A stretch of DNA of 64,000 nucleotides from Fidelibacterota bacterium (GTDB lineage Bacteria; Fidelibacterota; UBA8477; JABMPR01): assembly GCA_021734325.1 (NCBI GenBank), contig JAIPJF010000004.1, positions 62,001 through 126,000 on the forward strand, given 5' to 3'. Position 1 is the stretch's first letter; every line of letters begins with the position of its first letter. The position numbers were made by a program, and so were the translations under genes. The notes under the pieces are model-generated. The model was not told the origin of the DNA, did no database searches, and saw nothing but the letters and a program-made list of their open reading frames with translations. This document shows positions 9,481 to 20,100 of the stretch, one piece after another.

Positions 9481-10796
9481 AAATCACCAGTAGTTCCATC
9501 GGTATACGAGTTTAGAATTGAGTTCAATTGCCGAATCTCAATTTTCTTCAAGCCATGTGAATGTGGAACAACTCTAGCTTCGAAATCTAATGCTGCCAGA
9601 TACGCTTGCAGTTTGGTTTTGTTCGTGTTTTTGCTCCCATATATTCCTGCAACACCGCCAATTGCTCGAGCCCCAATGGAGTTTATCAAAACTTTTGGTC
9701 GTTTGTTTACAAAACCAGTGCTCACCAATAGATCAGGAGCATCATAAGGTGCATATTCATACCAGACATTTCTACTGTTACAAGTTGATGTATCCCTCGT
9801 CGACATAGGTATACTACCTAAGTACATTTGCAGTTCTTGGGATAAACTCCTTTCGTAGGATTTAATTAGCCAACACTTCAATCCAGCATCTACAAACCGC
9901 TTTTGAAAAGTCCTTGATGTGAGTCTGGTTATGCTCTCAGGCAGTTCACGTAGCGTTGTTACACAAGGTAAAACGTCGGCTTTTTTCAAACCCCCATGTA
10001 TCCTTTCACCCTCTGTTAGAGTGAAAACTTTTTGAGTACCTGGACTCATTCCGCGCTTAGCCCACAAAATTCCTCTATTCTCATATTCAAGCACAGATTG
10101 AGTTGAACCTGTTTGATATTGAACGGGGTGAATATTCCCATCTTTCTCCATTATATAGTAATTCCAGATTCCTTGACTTCCGCGTTTATCTATAATTGTA
10201 ATAGATGCTGTAGTCATCACCTCCCGGAAAATAGGATATGAGAATTGGTAGACATCCACATTCCAATTATTCCGTTTTATATATTTTCGTATGCTCTCAC
10301 CAGATGGTCTGGACACCCACTCGTATGGCACCACCACAGCTACTAAACCATCCTCCTTTGATTTAATAAGTGATAAAAACATGAAATAGATATAGAGATT
10401 TGCCTTCCTGTTAAATTTCACACCAGTCTCAGATGAAAGCCTTTTTGCGACCTTGTCCCTCCATTCTTTTTCAAGGTCATGACTTCTAACGTAAGGGGGA
10501 TTCCCAATACAGGCTGAATAATCACCCCTGTCAAATTCAAAGGCACATGTGTTGTGCATTTTTATCTTTGGTGACGATGATGAGAGGGGAATTTTGGCAA
10601 TATCAATCTCTACACCATCATATATTGAAAAATTTCCGTTTCTTGCAAACCGTGCATCACCTGCTCCAAGATCTAGCACGTTTAGGTAGCTATTTCGATA
10701 CTGACCAAGTATCTCCCAGAATCGATCGACGACAACATCTGGCGTTACTACCTGGGATCTGGATAGTTGATATGCGGATTTATTTTGTATCATCAT
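9477..10796 (-). CDS. N6-adenine class DNA methyltransferase
   Basis: VLDLGAGDARFARN (motif I) and GNPPYVRS (motif IV). Confidence 0.85.
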   Translation of the reverse strand: MMIQNKSAYQLSRSQVVTPDVVVDRFWEILGQYRNSYLNVLDLGAGDARFARNGNFSIYDGVEIDIAKIPLSSSSPKIKMHNTCAFEFDRGDYSACIGNPPYVRSHDLEKEWRDKVAKRLSSETGVKFNRKANLYIYFMFLSLIKSKEDGLVAVVVPYEWVSRPSGESIRKYIKRNNWNVDVYQFSYPIFREVMTTASITIIDKRGSQGIWNYYIMEKDGNIHPVQYQTGSTQSVLEYENRGILWAKRGMSPGTQKVFTLTEGERIHGGLKKADVLPCVTTLRELPESITRLTSRTFQKRFVDAGLKCWLIKSYERSLSQELQMYLGSIPMSTRDTSTCNSRNVWYEYAPYDAPDLLVSTGFVNKRPKVLINSIGARAIGGVAGIYGSKNTNKTKLQAYLAALDFEARVVPHSHGLKKIEIRQLNSILNSYTDGTTGDL

Positions 10797-10965
10797 TTCT
10801 TTTTTCTTCTAATAGTAATACTCCAAGCTACAGAAAAGGTGTCAATATGCAATGATCATAAAAGCATGGGAATCCTTAATCTCCCCACATTATACACTCC
10901 CTGCCTTGTCAACGCTGACCAGAATAACACTTCTTTTCACTTTCCCCAAATCATATTGTCTTACA

Positions 10966-13900
10966 CTACTCCTCCTCAAACCCCTGACTCTCAAACTTCA
11001 ACGTCCGACAATTTTCCATGACGGTGCGGACCAACTTCTCATCGGCACCATCAGGAAGGTGGGCTGAGATTTCAAGCGTCACCGTCACATTTGCGCCAAC
11101 TTTACCCTCAAGGTGAGAGATAACCTCATCGGCGATCTGTCCTGCAGCCTTTCCAACTCTGGAAGGATCCAGATTAACTGAGCCATAAAAGCGCTTGGGC
11201 AGTTTCTGAGGTTCTGGGACATCAGGTGTTGGCGAATCCGGGAACAGGCTCCCATCAGTACGAGTAGTGCCCGGGATATCAGGCTCGACTGGTGTGCCCG
11301 CTGGCGTTTGTTGCTCTGCCACAATTTGTTTGAGCGCCGGCTCAGGTTTCACCAGCATCCCACTATCATCCTCCTGAATATTCATTGTTCGGGCAGATTT
11401 TAGGCCCTCGTATCGTTTTTCAACTTCATTATACGACTCTGCATAGGCGTAGAAGTCCTTGTTCCACGCCAGTGACTCCAAACCATTACTGATGGCCTTA
11501 ACCAGCACTCTCGTGGTCTGCATGCGTGGGAAATAGGTATACCGAGCGAAATCATCCAACACCTGTCTAATGCTCACGTGATCCTGGTTTTTGAAATAGT
11601 ATTTTTTGAGCTCGAGCTTTAGGCTGGCCGCTGAGTAATTAGTTATCAGCAGTTCATCATTCTTAAGCTTCCGACTTGCCCTTTCAGCAAGCGGATCCTG
11701 CCCACTTAGCCGTATTGATTGGAATTCGTAGGGGGTTTTGGGATCCGGTTGTGAAGGAACTAGAAGCCATTGATAAGCTTCCGGGATCCTCGTGACAACC
11801 ATGGTCTCCGCTGCTTTTTTCTGTGATTCTGCTTGCTTGACCTGTTGGGGGTCAAGATTCAGGCTATCCTTCTCAACCAAGATACTTTCCCAGGCCAGGA
11901 AGTTTCGAATGGCTTCTTCAAGATCCTGATATAAAACTTTATCTGCAGCCAGAAAAACCAGGGTATTTCGATATATCCGTGGTGTATTCCCCCTGTTTTC
12001 CAGAATGTCCTTGGCTCGTTTTAATGCCTGACTTCCAATATCCCGACTGTGTGGATGACCAGCATCCAGTACCACAAGACGTGCATCACGATCATCAGGA
12101 ACATCCTGTCCAGATGCTGGCAATGGATGTACCTTGGTAAAATCTCCTGATCGCCGGAGATTTTCACGCAGTCTTTTATCAAGTTCCATAAAGACTTTGT
12201 CTGAATCGCGACGCAGAATTTCAGCTTTGTCTGCTGCGAGCTTGGACACTGTTGGTGCTGTTGAATACCAGTACCGTGGACCATCCTGATACAGGAAGGT
12301 GGCGTTTGTGGCCAATCTCCTTAAACCATCCATGAAGATGGCTGGCGACTCTCCGGGCATGACACAGCCAAGTTTGATCCTGCGATCCTCAATACCACGG
12401 TTCGCCGCATCTTTCAACGGTGCTGAACCCATGTAGATCGTGCGGGCCACGCGGCGACAAGCAGAGAGCTTACCCAGATTGGGATTCTCTGAATCGGTTC
12501 GCAATGGCAGAGAATCAGGACCATCAACGTCCTTATCGATGACTGGAGTCCAGTTGTCTGGCAGAAACCTCGCCAGCTCCGACTGAACACCGGCGGTTCC
12601 AACAGGCATGTTGCCAGGCATAATGACAGGATTCTTATCTTCACTGACCCAAAGGGTATGAATGACCGTTGCCATGAGGCGCAAAACACCTCGTGTACGT
12701 TGGAAGCGTTCAAGGGTTGACCAGTCTGTATAAAGACGATCGAAAATTTCAGGATGGATAGGATAGGCGTCTTTCAGACGTTTCTCGTAATCCGCATTTG
12801 AGCATTCTGCAGGAAATTCTTGTGCCTGTGATCTATAAAGGTCAAAGTACTCCCGTGCTACAACATCCCTGGCTTTGAATTGTTCAGATTTTAATAAGGG
12901 TTCGAACAGACGTCTGCGAACGATCTCAAAGCTTTCTTCTGCTGAAGCAGGGCGCCAAGATGATTCCACCCGCCCAATAACACTTTGCAAGCGACCCAAG
13001 GCCTCGCGACCCCTCTGTCCACCTACTTCTTCATCTAGCGCCTCTATATGAGGTGATCCTGACCATTCTGAAGCAGGCAGGCTGATGACCACCAGACATT
13101 GTTTAGCACCTTTGGCAGCCTCAGTGATTAGCTGGGCAAAAGTAAATTGAGTTGCAAAGCTACCTGCAGGAAGATTACTCTTATCATGCAATTGTCTAGC
13201 GTAAGCAACCCACTCATCTATGAGAATGATGCAAGGACCGTATTCTATGAAAAGTTCACGTAACTTGTCACCGGGGTTGGTGGCATGTTCATCGTCGGCT
13301 TTAATCTTGTCGAAAGCTTCCTTGCCACCCAACTGATATGCAAGTTCACCCCAAAGGGTGCGAACGATGGTTCCATCCTTCTTAGTGACCGGATTACCAG
13401 GAGAAATTCTATTTCCCACAAGAACCACCCGCTTCGCAGGAGTTACTTTTTTTACTTCTGCGGCTTTGAGTAGTTCATCAACGCCCACCAGTTTTGAAGA
13501 TTCAACTTTTGGATCAAACAGGTGATAGATAGCCAGCATGGAGTGGGTTTTACCTCCTCCAAAGGTGGTCTGAAGGTCTACCACAGGATCTCCACCCTTG
13601 CCATCCATACGTCGAATCGCATTTGAAAGTAGTTTCTGGAGACTCTCAGTGAGATAGGTTCTGCGGAAAAATTCTGCAGCATCCTGATATTCACTGCTAC
13701 CGGACCCAAGGTACACCTGCCAGAGATCGGCTGCAAATTCAGCCTGCTGATATCTGCCGCTGGCCACATCCTGATGGGGTGCAATGACCTCCCTCCAGGG
13801 TTTTAATGCTTTGGCCGTGCTGCTCTCGATGGCAGTATCTGAGGTCTTGCGTTTCTCATTGCGAACCTGCTCATCAAAGCGTAGACGCAGCAGCTCCATC

Positions 13901-14301
13901 TTCATCTTTTCCACATCTTGCGCTTCTGGAGCCGAGACGGCCATTAGAAGGCGATTGATGGAATCAAGTGCCCGATAGGCGTCATCCCCGGTAAATGCGT
14001 GCTGGTGAGCCCATTTATTGCGAGCTCCACGGCTTTCACCCACCAGACTGCGTTCAGCGGGTCCTAGGGTGCGACGGAAAATTTCATTCCAGCCATCCCA
14101 CATTACTTTGAGCAGAGCTGCTGCGTCCCAGTCTTCCGGGCTACTATTTGTGTTAGGGGTATCATCCCCTAGAAAATATTTGTACTTGTCTTCTGCTTTG
14201 CCACCATAGGTGTTCACAAATTCGCGCTCCACAAAAGGAGCCAGTCCCTTTTTCAGAAGCTCAAGAGCTTTGCCTACGCGATCATAATTACTCACTGCCA
14301 T
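10966..14301 (-). CDS. Swt1-like HEPN plus DUF499 AAA+ ATPase
   Basis: 1111 aa; N-terminal RGARNKWAHQ (RX4H), Walker A TTFGGGKTHSMLA, Walker B CIILIDEW. Confidence 0.85.
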   Translation of the reverse strand: MAVSNYDRVGKALELLKKGLAPFVEREFVNTYGGKAEDKYKYFLGDDTPNTNSSPEDWDAAALLKVMWDGWNEIFRRTLGPAERSLVGESRGARNKWAHQHAFTGDDAYRALDSINRLLMAVSAPEAQDVEKMKMELLRLRFDEQVRNEKRKTSDTAIESSTAKALKPWREVIAPHQDVASGRYQQAEFAADLWQVYLGSGSSEYQDAAEFFRRTYLTESLQKLLSNAIRRMDGKGGDPVVDLQTTFGGGKTHSMLAIYHLFDPKVESSKLVGVDELLKAAEVKKVTPAKRVVLVGNRISPGNPVTKKDGTIVRTLWGELAYQLGGKEAFDKIKADDEHATNPGDKLRELFIEYGPCIILIDEWVAYARQLHDKSNLPAGSFATQFTFAQLITEAAKGAKQCLVVISLPASEWSGSPHIEALDEEVGGQRGREALGRLQSVIGRVESSWRPASAEESFEIVRRRLFEPLLKSEQFKARDVVAREYFDLYRSQAQEFPAECSNADYEKRLKDAYPIHPEIFDRLYTDWSTLERFQRTRGVLRLMATVIHTLWVSEDKNPVIMPGNMPVGTAGVQSELARFLPDNWTPVIDKDVDGPDSLPLRTDSENPNLGKLSACRRVARTIYMGSAPLKDAANRGIEDRRIKLGCVMPGESPAIFMDGLRRLATNATFLYQDGPRYWYSTAPTVSKLAADKAEILRRDSDKVFMELDKRLRENLRRSGDFTKVHPLPASGQDVPDDRDARLVVLDAGHPHSRDIGSQALKRAKDILENRGNTPRIYRNTLVFLAADKVLYQDLEEAIRNFLAWESILVEKDSLNLDPQQVKQAESQKKAAETMVVTRIPEAYQWLLVPSQPDPKTPYEFQSIRLSGQDPLAERASRKLKNDELLITNYSAASLKLELKKYYFKNQDHVSIRQVLDDFARYTYFPRMQTTRVLVKAISNGLESLAWNKDFYAYAESYNEVEKRYEGLKSARTMNIQEDDSGMLVKPEPALKQIVAEQQTPAGTPVEPDIPGTTRTDGSLFPDSPTPDVPEPQKLPKRFYGSVNLDPSRVGKAAGQIADEVISHLEGKVGANVTVTLEISAHLPDGADEKLVRTVMENCRTLKFESQGFEEE

Positions 14302-14304
14302 ATT

Positions 14305-17187
14305 TTACTCCTCAAAGAGATTTGATTGTTTTGGAGTTGTTTTACGAATACCCTGAGCTAGGCGAATCAGCTCAGGCCAGCTCTGGACAAGCATATTGTA
14401 CTGGAGTGCTTCCTGAGACCTCTTTTTGCGTTCTGCCAAGTTATAAAGTCGGTAGGCTAATTCACGCGCAGCTTCAGCAACGCTGCCAAGTTTAGCTACG
14501 ATGGCAGCTGCCTCTGCCTCACTGATTGCTAAAAGACGGATCAGATGATGGACAATTTCCCATTCAGTTAGGCGGTTATCTTTTTGCGGATCCCAATCTG
14601 TGGGCAGTTCGTCAGGTAGAAGGAGTCGAACCGTCCCTCTTTGTGAACTTAAAATACCTGCTTCCACCAAACCGGCTACACTGGTATTTTTAGCAGTGGA
14701 TAGGATTTCCGCCAAACCAAACTCACCCTCCTTAAAACCGACTTGATCATACCAAGCCAACGCCCACCTCGTGTCGGGACCAAAATCACCCTCTTGTTCT
14801 GCCAGAATCTCATCAAGTATCTCATTGATGAGGACCAGTGCGTCTCGGACCTTGAGCGTCTCACCTGCAGCATCCAGGATCTTGCTGAAGCGGGTGAATA
14901 TCTCCATGCCAGGACCGATCGCGGCTTGAGCCAGATCCACCGGTGCGATATTGCTGTTTTGTAATTCCTTGATCCCCGCTGGGAGTTCTGCCATCAGCAC
15001 ATTCCTGAATTCTTTGCGGGTCGCCATGGGTGCCTGGATCTCACGTTTTCGGCAGACCAGGATGATGCTGGAGGCGAGAGCGTTGGTGCCGGACCCGATC
15101 ATGCGATTGCTGAGTTCGGTGCGCATCGGCCATGTGCCGCTAATCGCGAAACCGGCACGGATTACCGCGTCGAGAAAAGTCTCCCAGCCGGTGCTGGAAG
15201 TACCTTCCGCGCTCTCGGTCTCGGACTGCTTGAAGGCGTAGTAGATCGTGACCGGAAAGGCTGGGTGCCCCTGCTCGGCAAGGCGGTGCATCGCATGGGT
15301 CATACCGTCGAGAAAGAAGGCCTCCGCCTTCTCCTTGCTACCATGACGATAAGGCGTGGCGACGAGTTCCTCTGCCTTGGGCACAGCGAGCGTAGCAAAA
15401 AGGTCGGGGTATACCTGTCGTAACGGGTGGCGCAACCAGACGTAAAAGAAATCCGACAGGTCCGCGTAGCCGATGTTATCGTAATACGGTGGGTCTGTGG
15501 AGATAAGTTTGTCGATTGAAATGTTCTGCCTAGCTGCATCACCTATACTCGCATGCCCAGGAGGATTGGTGGCGTTGGTCATACCCTTAATAAGCCCATC
15601 AACTGATATTCCGTAGTCACCGGCAGCCCCAGCAAATGGATTTACGTCGGGAAAGTCCCAAGTCATTGGGATAGCCTGACGAGCAAACGCAGTAACCGTT
15701 TGCTGTCGATTAGGCGTCCACCGGGCTATCGTGCAAACCGTGTTAGCCATTCGATCAATAGCGAGCGAGAGAAAAACTGCTACCGCTTCCGAATAGGCCA
15801 GCGCAGCATTCCCGCCTTCGCGAAGGGGCTTGCCTTCATCAGGGAGGCTTGTCGCGAGAGCGTCACTCTGCACGCGCTCGCGCGCTGCCTGCACGAGGTC
15901 GGAAAAGGTCGTCAGTGCCACGAGCTGGCGGGGGGTGAACAGGTCAGCAAAAGTCATTAAACCATAGTTCGGAGTTTTGAAATCACGTGGATTAACGGGC
16001 AGTAAGATGTCTGGCTTCCACTCAGGCTCCGCTTGTTGAGCTGTAACCTCGTGCTCTAGATTAGGTGAGAGATAAACACGACCGCGATCTCCTTCAGCAA
16101 CGATAGCCATAAGACGAGATCCCATACGGCCGGACTGCCCCTCATTCCTTATGTGGTCATAAGCAACCGGTACACCAGACATCAAACAGCGGAAAGCGGC
16201 TCGCTTGCCTGCCGTAGTACCGAGCTTAGTCCCGTCTAAATCTTCAGGTATACCAACCTTAACCTCGAACCGATAATTATCCTTTTTGATTACCGGCTTT
16301 ACGTACGCTTCCTTTCCTTTTTTCGTGGAGAGCATGAATGTTGAAACCAGGGGTATTTCCACCTTGGCGAAGGCTGGATTCGGGCTCTTTACTGTCCTGG
16401 CCCAGAGCCAGGCAATCACGGTCAGATTCCGCCCCAAATAGGGTTTCAGGTCTGGCCGCTCCTTCACCATCTCGGCGGTGATCTCCACCTTTGGATAGAG
16501 GTGACCGATACGCTTCTCGGCTTCATCCCGCATCCACTGCCCATAATAACGCACATCCTCGGCCAGTCCCTGAGCGCCCTTCCAGTTCTGTCCCAGCTTT
16601 TCGTTCCTGGATTTCTTCTGCCAGTCGGGATTCACCGGTTCCTTACCGGCGAATATCGGCGGGATCTCGATCATGGCTTTGTTGATGAGCACTGCTACAG
16701 GATTCAGATCGCTGGCGTAGGCTTCAAGCCCAAGTCGCTGGGCTTCTAGGGGCAAAGCACCGCCACCGGCAAAAGGATCATGAAATGCCGGCAACTTTTC
16801 CGGATTGAACAACACATCCGCCCGAGGATGCTTTTTATTGTCCTCACAAGCACGCCGCCAGGAACGCCAGATCTCCTTCCGGGCTTTCTCCAACACTTTT
16901 TCATTGGTCGTGTTCTCCCAGAGGACCAGGTCTTCGATGATTCCAAACAAGCGCTGGCGTTCCTTCTCTTGCTCAGCTTCTGTTTTGAACTCTTCCGGTA
17001 CTGCAGAGGGGTCATCCACCATTTGTGAGAATATGACTGCCCGAGCAGCCGCCAATGGACGACGTGCCCACCACAAATGCAGTGTGCTAGGATGACCATG
17101 TCTTATGGATTTTTCTCGTGCCGAGGCAACATTTATGGCATCCAATGGAAGCGCTACTTCAATAAGCTTTTTTCTGGTTTTTACCAT
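14305..17187 (-). CDS. DUF1156 family DNA methyltransferase
   Basis: 960 aa; N-terminal KKLIEVALPLDAINVASAREKSIRHGHPSTLHLWWARRPLAAARAV and motif IV DPPYYDNIGYADLSDFFYVWLR. Confidence 0.9.
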   Translation of the reverse strand: MVKTRKKLIEVALPLDAINVASAREKSIRHGHPSTLHLWWARRPLAAARAVIFSQMVDDPSAVPEEFKTEAEQEKERQRLFGIIEDLVLWENTTNEKVLEKARKEIWRSWRRACEDNKKHPRADVLFNPEKLPAFHDPFAGGGALPLEAQRLGLEAYASDLNPVAVLINKAMIEIPPIFAGKEPVNPDWQKKSRNEKLGQNWKGAQGLAEDVRYYGQWMRDEAEKRIGHLYPKVEITAEMVKERPDLKPYLGRNLTVIAWLWARTVKSPNPAFAKVEIPLVSTFMLSTKKGKEAYVKPVIKKDNYRFEVKVGIPEDLDGTKLGTTAGKRAAFRCLMSGVPVAYDHIRNEGQSGRMGSRLMAIVAEGDRGRVYLSPNLEHEVTAQQAEPEWKPDILLPVNPRDFKTPNYGLMTFADLFTPRQLVALTTFSDLVQAARERVQSDALATSLPDEGKPLREGGNAALAYSEAVAVFLSLAIDRMANTVCTIARWTPNRQQTVTAFARQAIPMTWDFPDVNPFAGAAGDYGISVDGLIKGMTNATNPPGHASIGDAARQNISIDKLISTDPPYYDNIGYADLSDFFYVWLRHPLRQVYPDLFATLAVPKAEELVATPYRHGSKEKAEAFFLDGMTHAMHRLAEQGHPAFPVTIYYAFKQSETESAEGTSSTGWETFLDAVIRAGFAISGTWPMRTELSNRMIGSGTNALASSIILVCRKREIQAPMATRKEFRNVLMAELPAGIKELQNSNIAPVDLAQAAIGPGMEIFTRFSKILDAAGETLKVRDALVLINEILDEILAEQEGDFGPDTRWALAWYDQVGFKEGEFGLAEILSTAKNTSVAGLVEAGILSSQRGTVRLLLPDELPTDWDPQKDNRLTEWEIVHHLIRLLAISEAEAAAIVAKLGSVAEAARELAYRLYNLAERKKRSQEALQYNMLVQSWPELIRLAQGIRKTTPKQSNLFEE

Positions 17188-17193
17188 GATGAT

Positions 17194-20100
17194 CTATCTC
17201 TTTTTCACTATTCTGTATTTTGCCGGGCGCAGATCAATGATATGCTCTTCAGCCATCTGTTTTAAATCAAACCCTTCAATCAATATTGGTTTCCCGTGTA
17301 AATCTAACAGGAGCATGCCGGAGTTCTCAGGGTAATCCTGAAATGAATGCCACATTTCTGCAGTCATCTCAATGGGCTGGATATCCCAGCACTTTTCAAA
17401 GACACCATATTTGAATAAAATCTCACCCTGGTTTGAGACCTGTTGCCATTTAAACACCGCTGTTCGATCGTACTCTAATCGTCGACCATCGCCATGAAGG
17501 TATAAACCATTCCCAGTGTGAAGAAATCCGATTTCGGATGCATAGCGATCCATTAACGAAGGTTCTGGCTGGTTCTTGGGTTTTGGTTTCGGTATGTTTG
17601 AGTTATCATTAACATCTTGAGCTTCTTTATCTGGCTCTATCATCTTGTCATCATTCTCCGAAACCGGTTCCTCACTTTCAGAATAGTCACCATCTTCAAC
17701 AGGAGGTGGTTCTGGGTTGTTTGAAGAGTCTTCTGAATCGAAGTGGTCTTCTGTCTCTTCTTCTTGCAGATCATCTTCCAAAAATGTGAATCTGGAGCGG
17801 AGAATCTCTTCAACGAAAGCCACAGGCCTTTCATAACAATCCCTCAATGCTGCAATGACCTCACCATGTCCAAGGTGCCGACCCAATTCGGTAACAATGG
17901 CATCCATGATCTTGGCATCAGAGAGATCGGCATGATAGACCTGGTTGGTAAAAAAGAGTACGTTTGATTCTTGCAGAGTGCCCACAGGGGCACCCCCGAT
18001 TTGGGGGGCACGGGTCAATTTTTCTGCCTTTTGAAAAAAGGTTTGGCCCATCCTTCGAGCAACTTCATGAACTCTAATTTCATCCTCTTGCCTGTCCAAA
18101 ATGACATGTGACATCAGTTCACCAAATCGAGACAACCAGTCCTTGGGTGTAGCGCTTCCAATTATTCTTGTTTTCTCGCCAAGTTTAAAGGTGAGCACCA
18201 TAGTCAGATCTTCTAATGCATCACCAAAAAGAGATTGCTCCAAATCAAACGAGAGCATAGTACAGTCAGCTATTACTTGCCTATACTGGATAAATAATGC
18301 CGCTGCATCAATCCCAGAGGATGTGCTATAATGATACTTCAGCGCATCCAGGGGCACCCACTCCTCGTTGGCATTGAGCCAATGTTTCGATTGGGCTTTC
18401 ACCTTTTCAGCCTGCTTTGGCAGTATAATTCGTAAGCGCTGCAAGGTTTTGGATTCAAGAGAAGTCCCTTCAGGTAGAGATTCCATCCATGCCAGGGTGA
18501 GCTCAAAGGTGGGTCGCTCAGGGACTCCCAGGGTTTGCCACATCCGCAAGGTGTTCAAGGCTTCCGGGATAAGTGGAAGTCCAGGATCATCAGACCCGTC
18601 AGCCTGGAGAAAAACATGTTCAGACGTAGCCCATTCATCCTGATTTGTTGGAATAAGTGCATTGGCTTTGAACCTGGCGATGGATTCCTCGATCATATCC
18701 GTTCCTACGTCTGAGAGGATTCTATCTAGGCGTCGATACCACTGTTGAAGATCAGGGACCTGTGAAGGTTTGCCACTTGTGAATTCAGCAAGGATGGCGA
18801 GGATGTTTCCAGGTCCTACAGGCGTTGTTAATACACCTAATGCCTCAAGTAATACTCTATTGTTCTCATTGTCCAAGTCAGGTCGCACAAAGGATTCCAC
18901 GTTCAGGACAGCCTCATTGGCTGAAGTCCTGCAATGGAGTTCGCGTGGTACACTGATCTGACCGTTTGAATCTTCTAAACAAGGTAGGTCACGAAAGCGG
19001 AATATCCACAAGGGGTAGAGTTGTGCTGTCAATACAGATGCTCTTGTACCCTGTTGAGATATATGATTTGCTCGCGCATGAAGAGCCTTTTCCCATGGCT
19101 TTTGGGGATCTTGGAGCAAAGCTTCAAGCACTCGTGCATAAACAGCTGAATCGTCTGCTGATAATGATTTCCAATACTCACGAAGTTCACTATCAAAATC
19201 AGGTTCTACTATTTCAAAATGATTCGATTTGTAACGTTTATTTATTTGATCTGAGTATCCTCTGATTCTCAAAGCTTCAACAAAATCATCCTGTTGGTAA
19301 TACCAAGAATCTGTATATTCAATGAAGGGGGGAAATCTCACCAACGAAGTTCGACCACTGTTAATCCAATTTACCCATTCTTCATGAGTACAAGTAAGGT
19401 TGTCTTTATGATAGTCTTGATGGAGGAAGTATGCCTGCCTATAATCTTCTGGAACTATATCTTCGAGTCGATATTCAATATCCGCCAAAACATGTTCATC
19501 CTTGCCGGCAAGATTTCCATCTTTAGTGAAGAACTGAAAGCAATCCGTAACATCTGCCCGAAGACGAGCTGCAATATGAGCAAGCTTCACCGCATCCTTT
19601 CGAGAAACTTTTGGTGAGCCAAAGAAGATGGCGCCAACACGTTGCATTATAGTATTGGTGTTGCTGGGACTCTTGAGCTCTAGCGTCTCCATCAGATTCT
19701 GGACTTTTCTGATATCCACTCTTGTAGGACCATTTGGCATTGTTTCAGACTCACGTAGGAGCTTCGTGATGTACTTTGGCCACCCCTGATCCAGAACAAG
19801 CATGTACTGCGTTAGATATGTCCAGTCATTTTCCTTGAGATTTTCTCTTTTCTCGCCGAGCCTAATCACTTCTGTGTACGGAAGCAGGATTTTCAATCCT
19901 TTTACTGGTACTATTGCGACCTTTTTATTATCCCGATACCAATCGTCCGCTATCTCATCAGCCAGATATGACCATAGCTGGAATATTTTGAAAAAGGTTT
20001 CAGGTCTAGGCGGCTTTTTAATTTTCAGTTTTGAAATGATATCAATTTTTGATGTACGCACTATCAAGCTGTAGCGCGTAAGTATCTCTACAGCTCCCGA

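Noticed and set aside
10889-10912. Exact TTGACA and TATAAT on minus strand as a sigma70 promoter
   Set aside because: Spacer is only 12 nt, too short for a standard promoter; kept only as part of the spacer finding.
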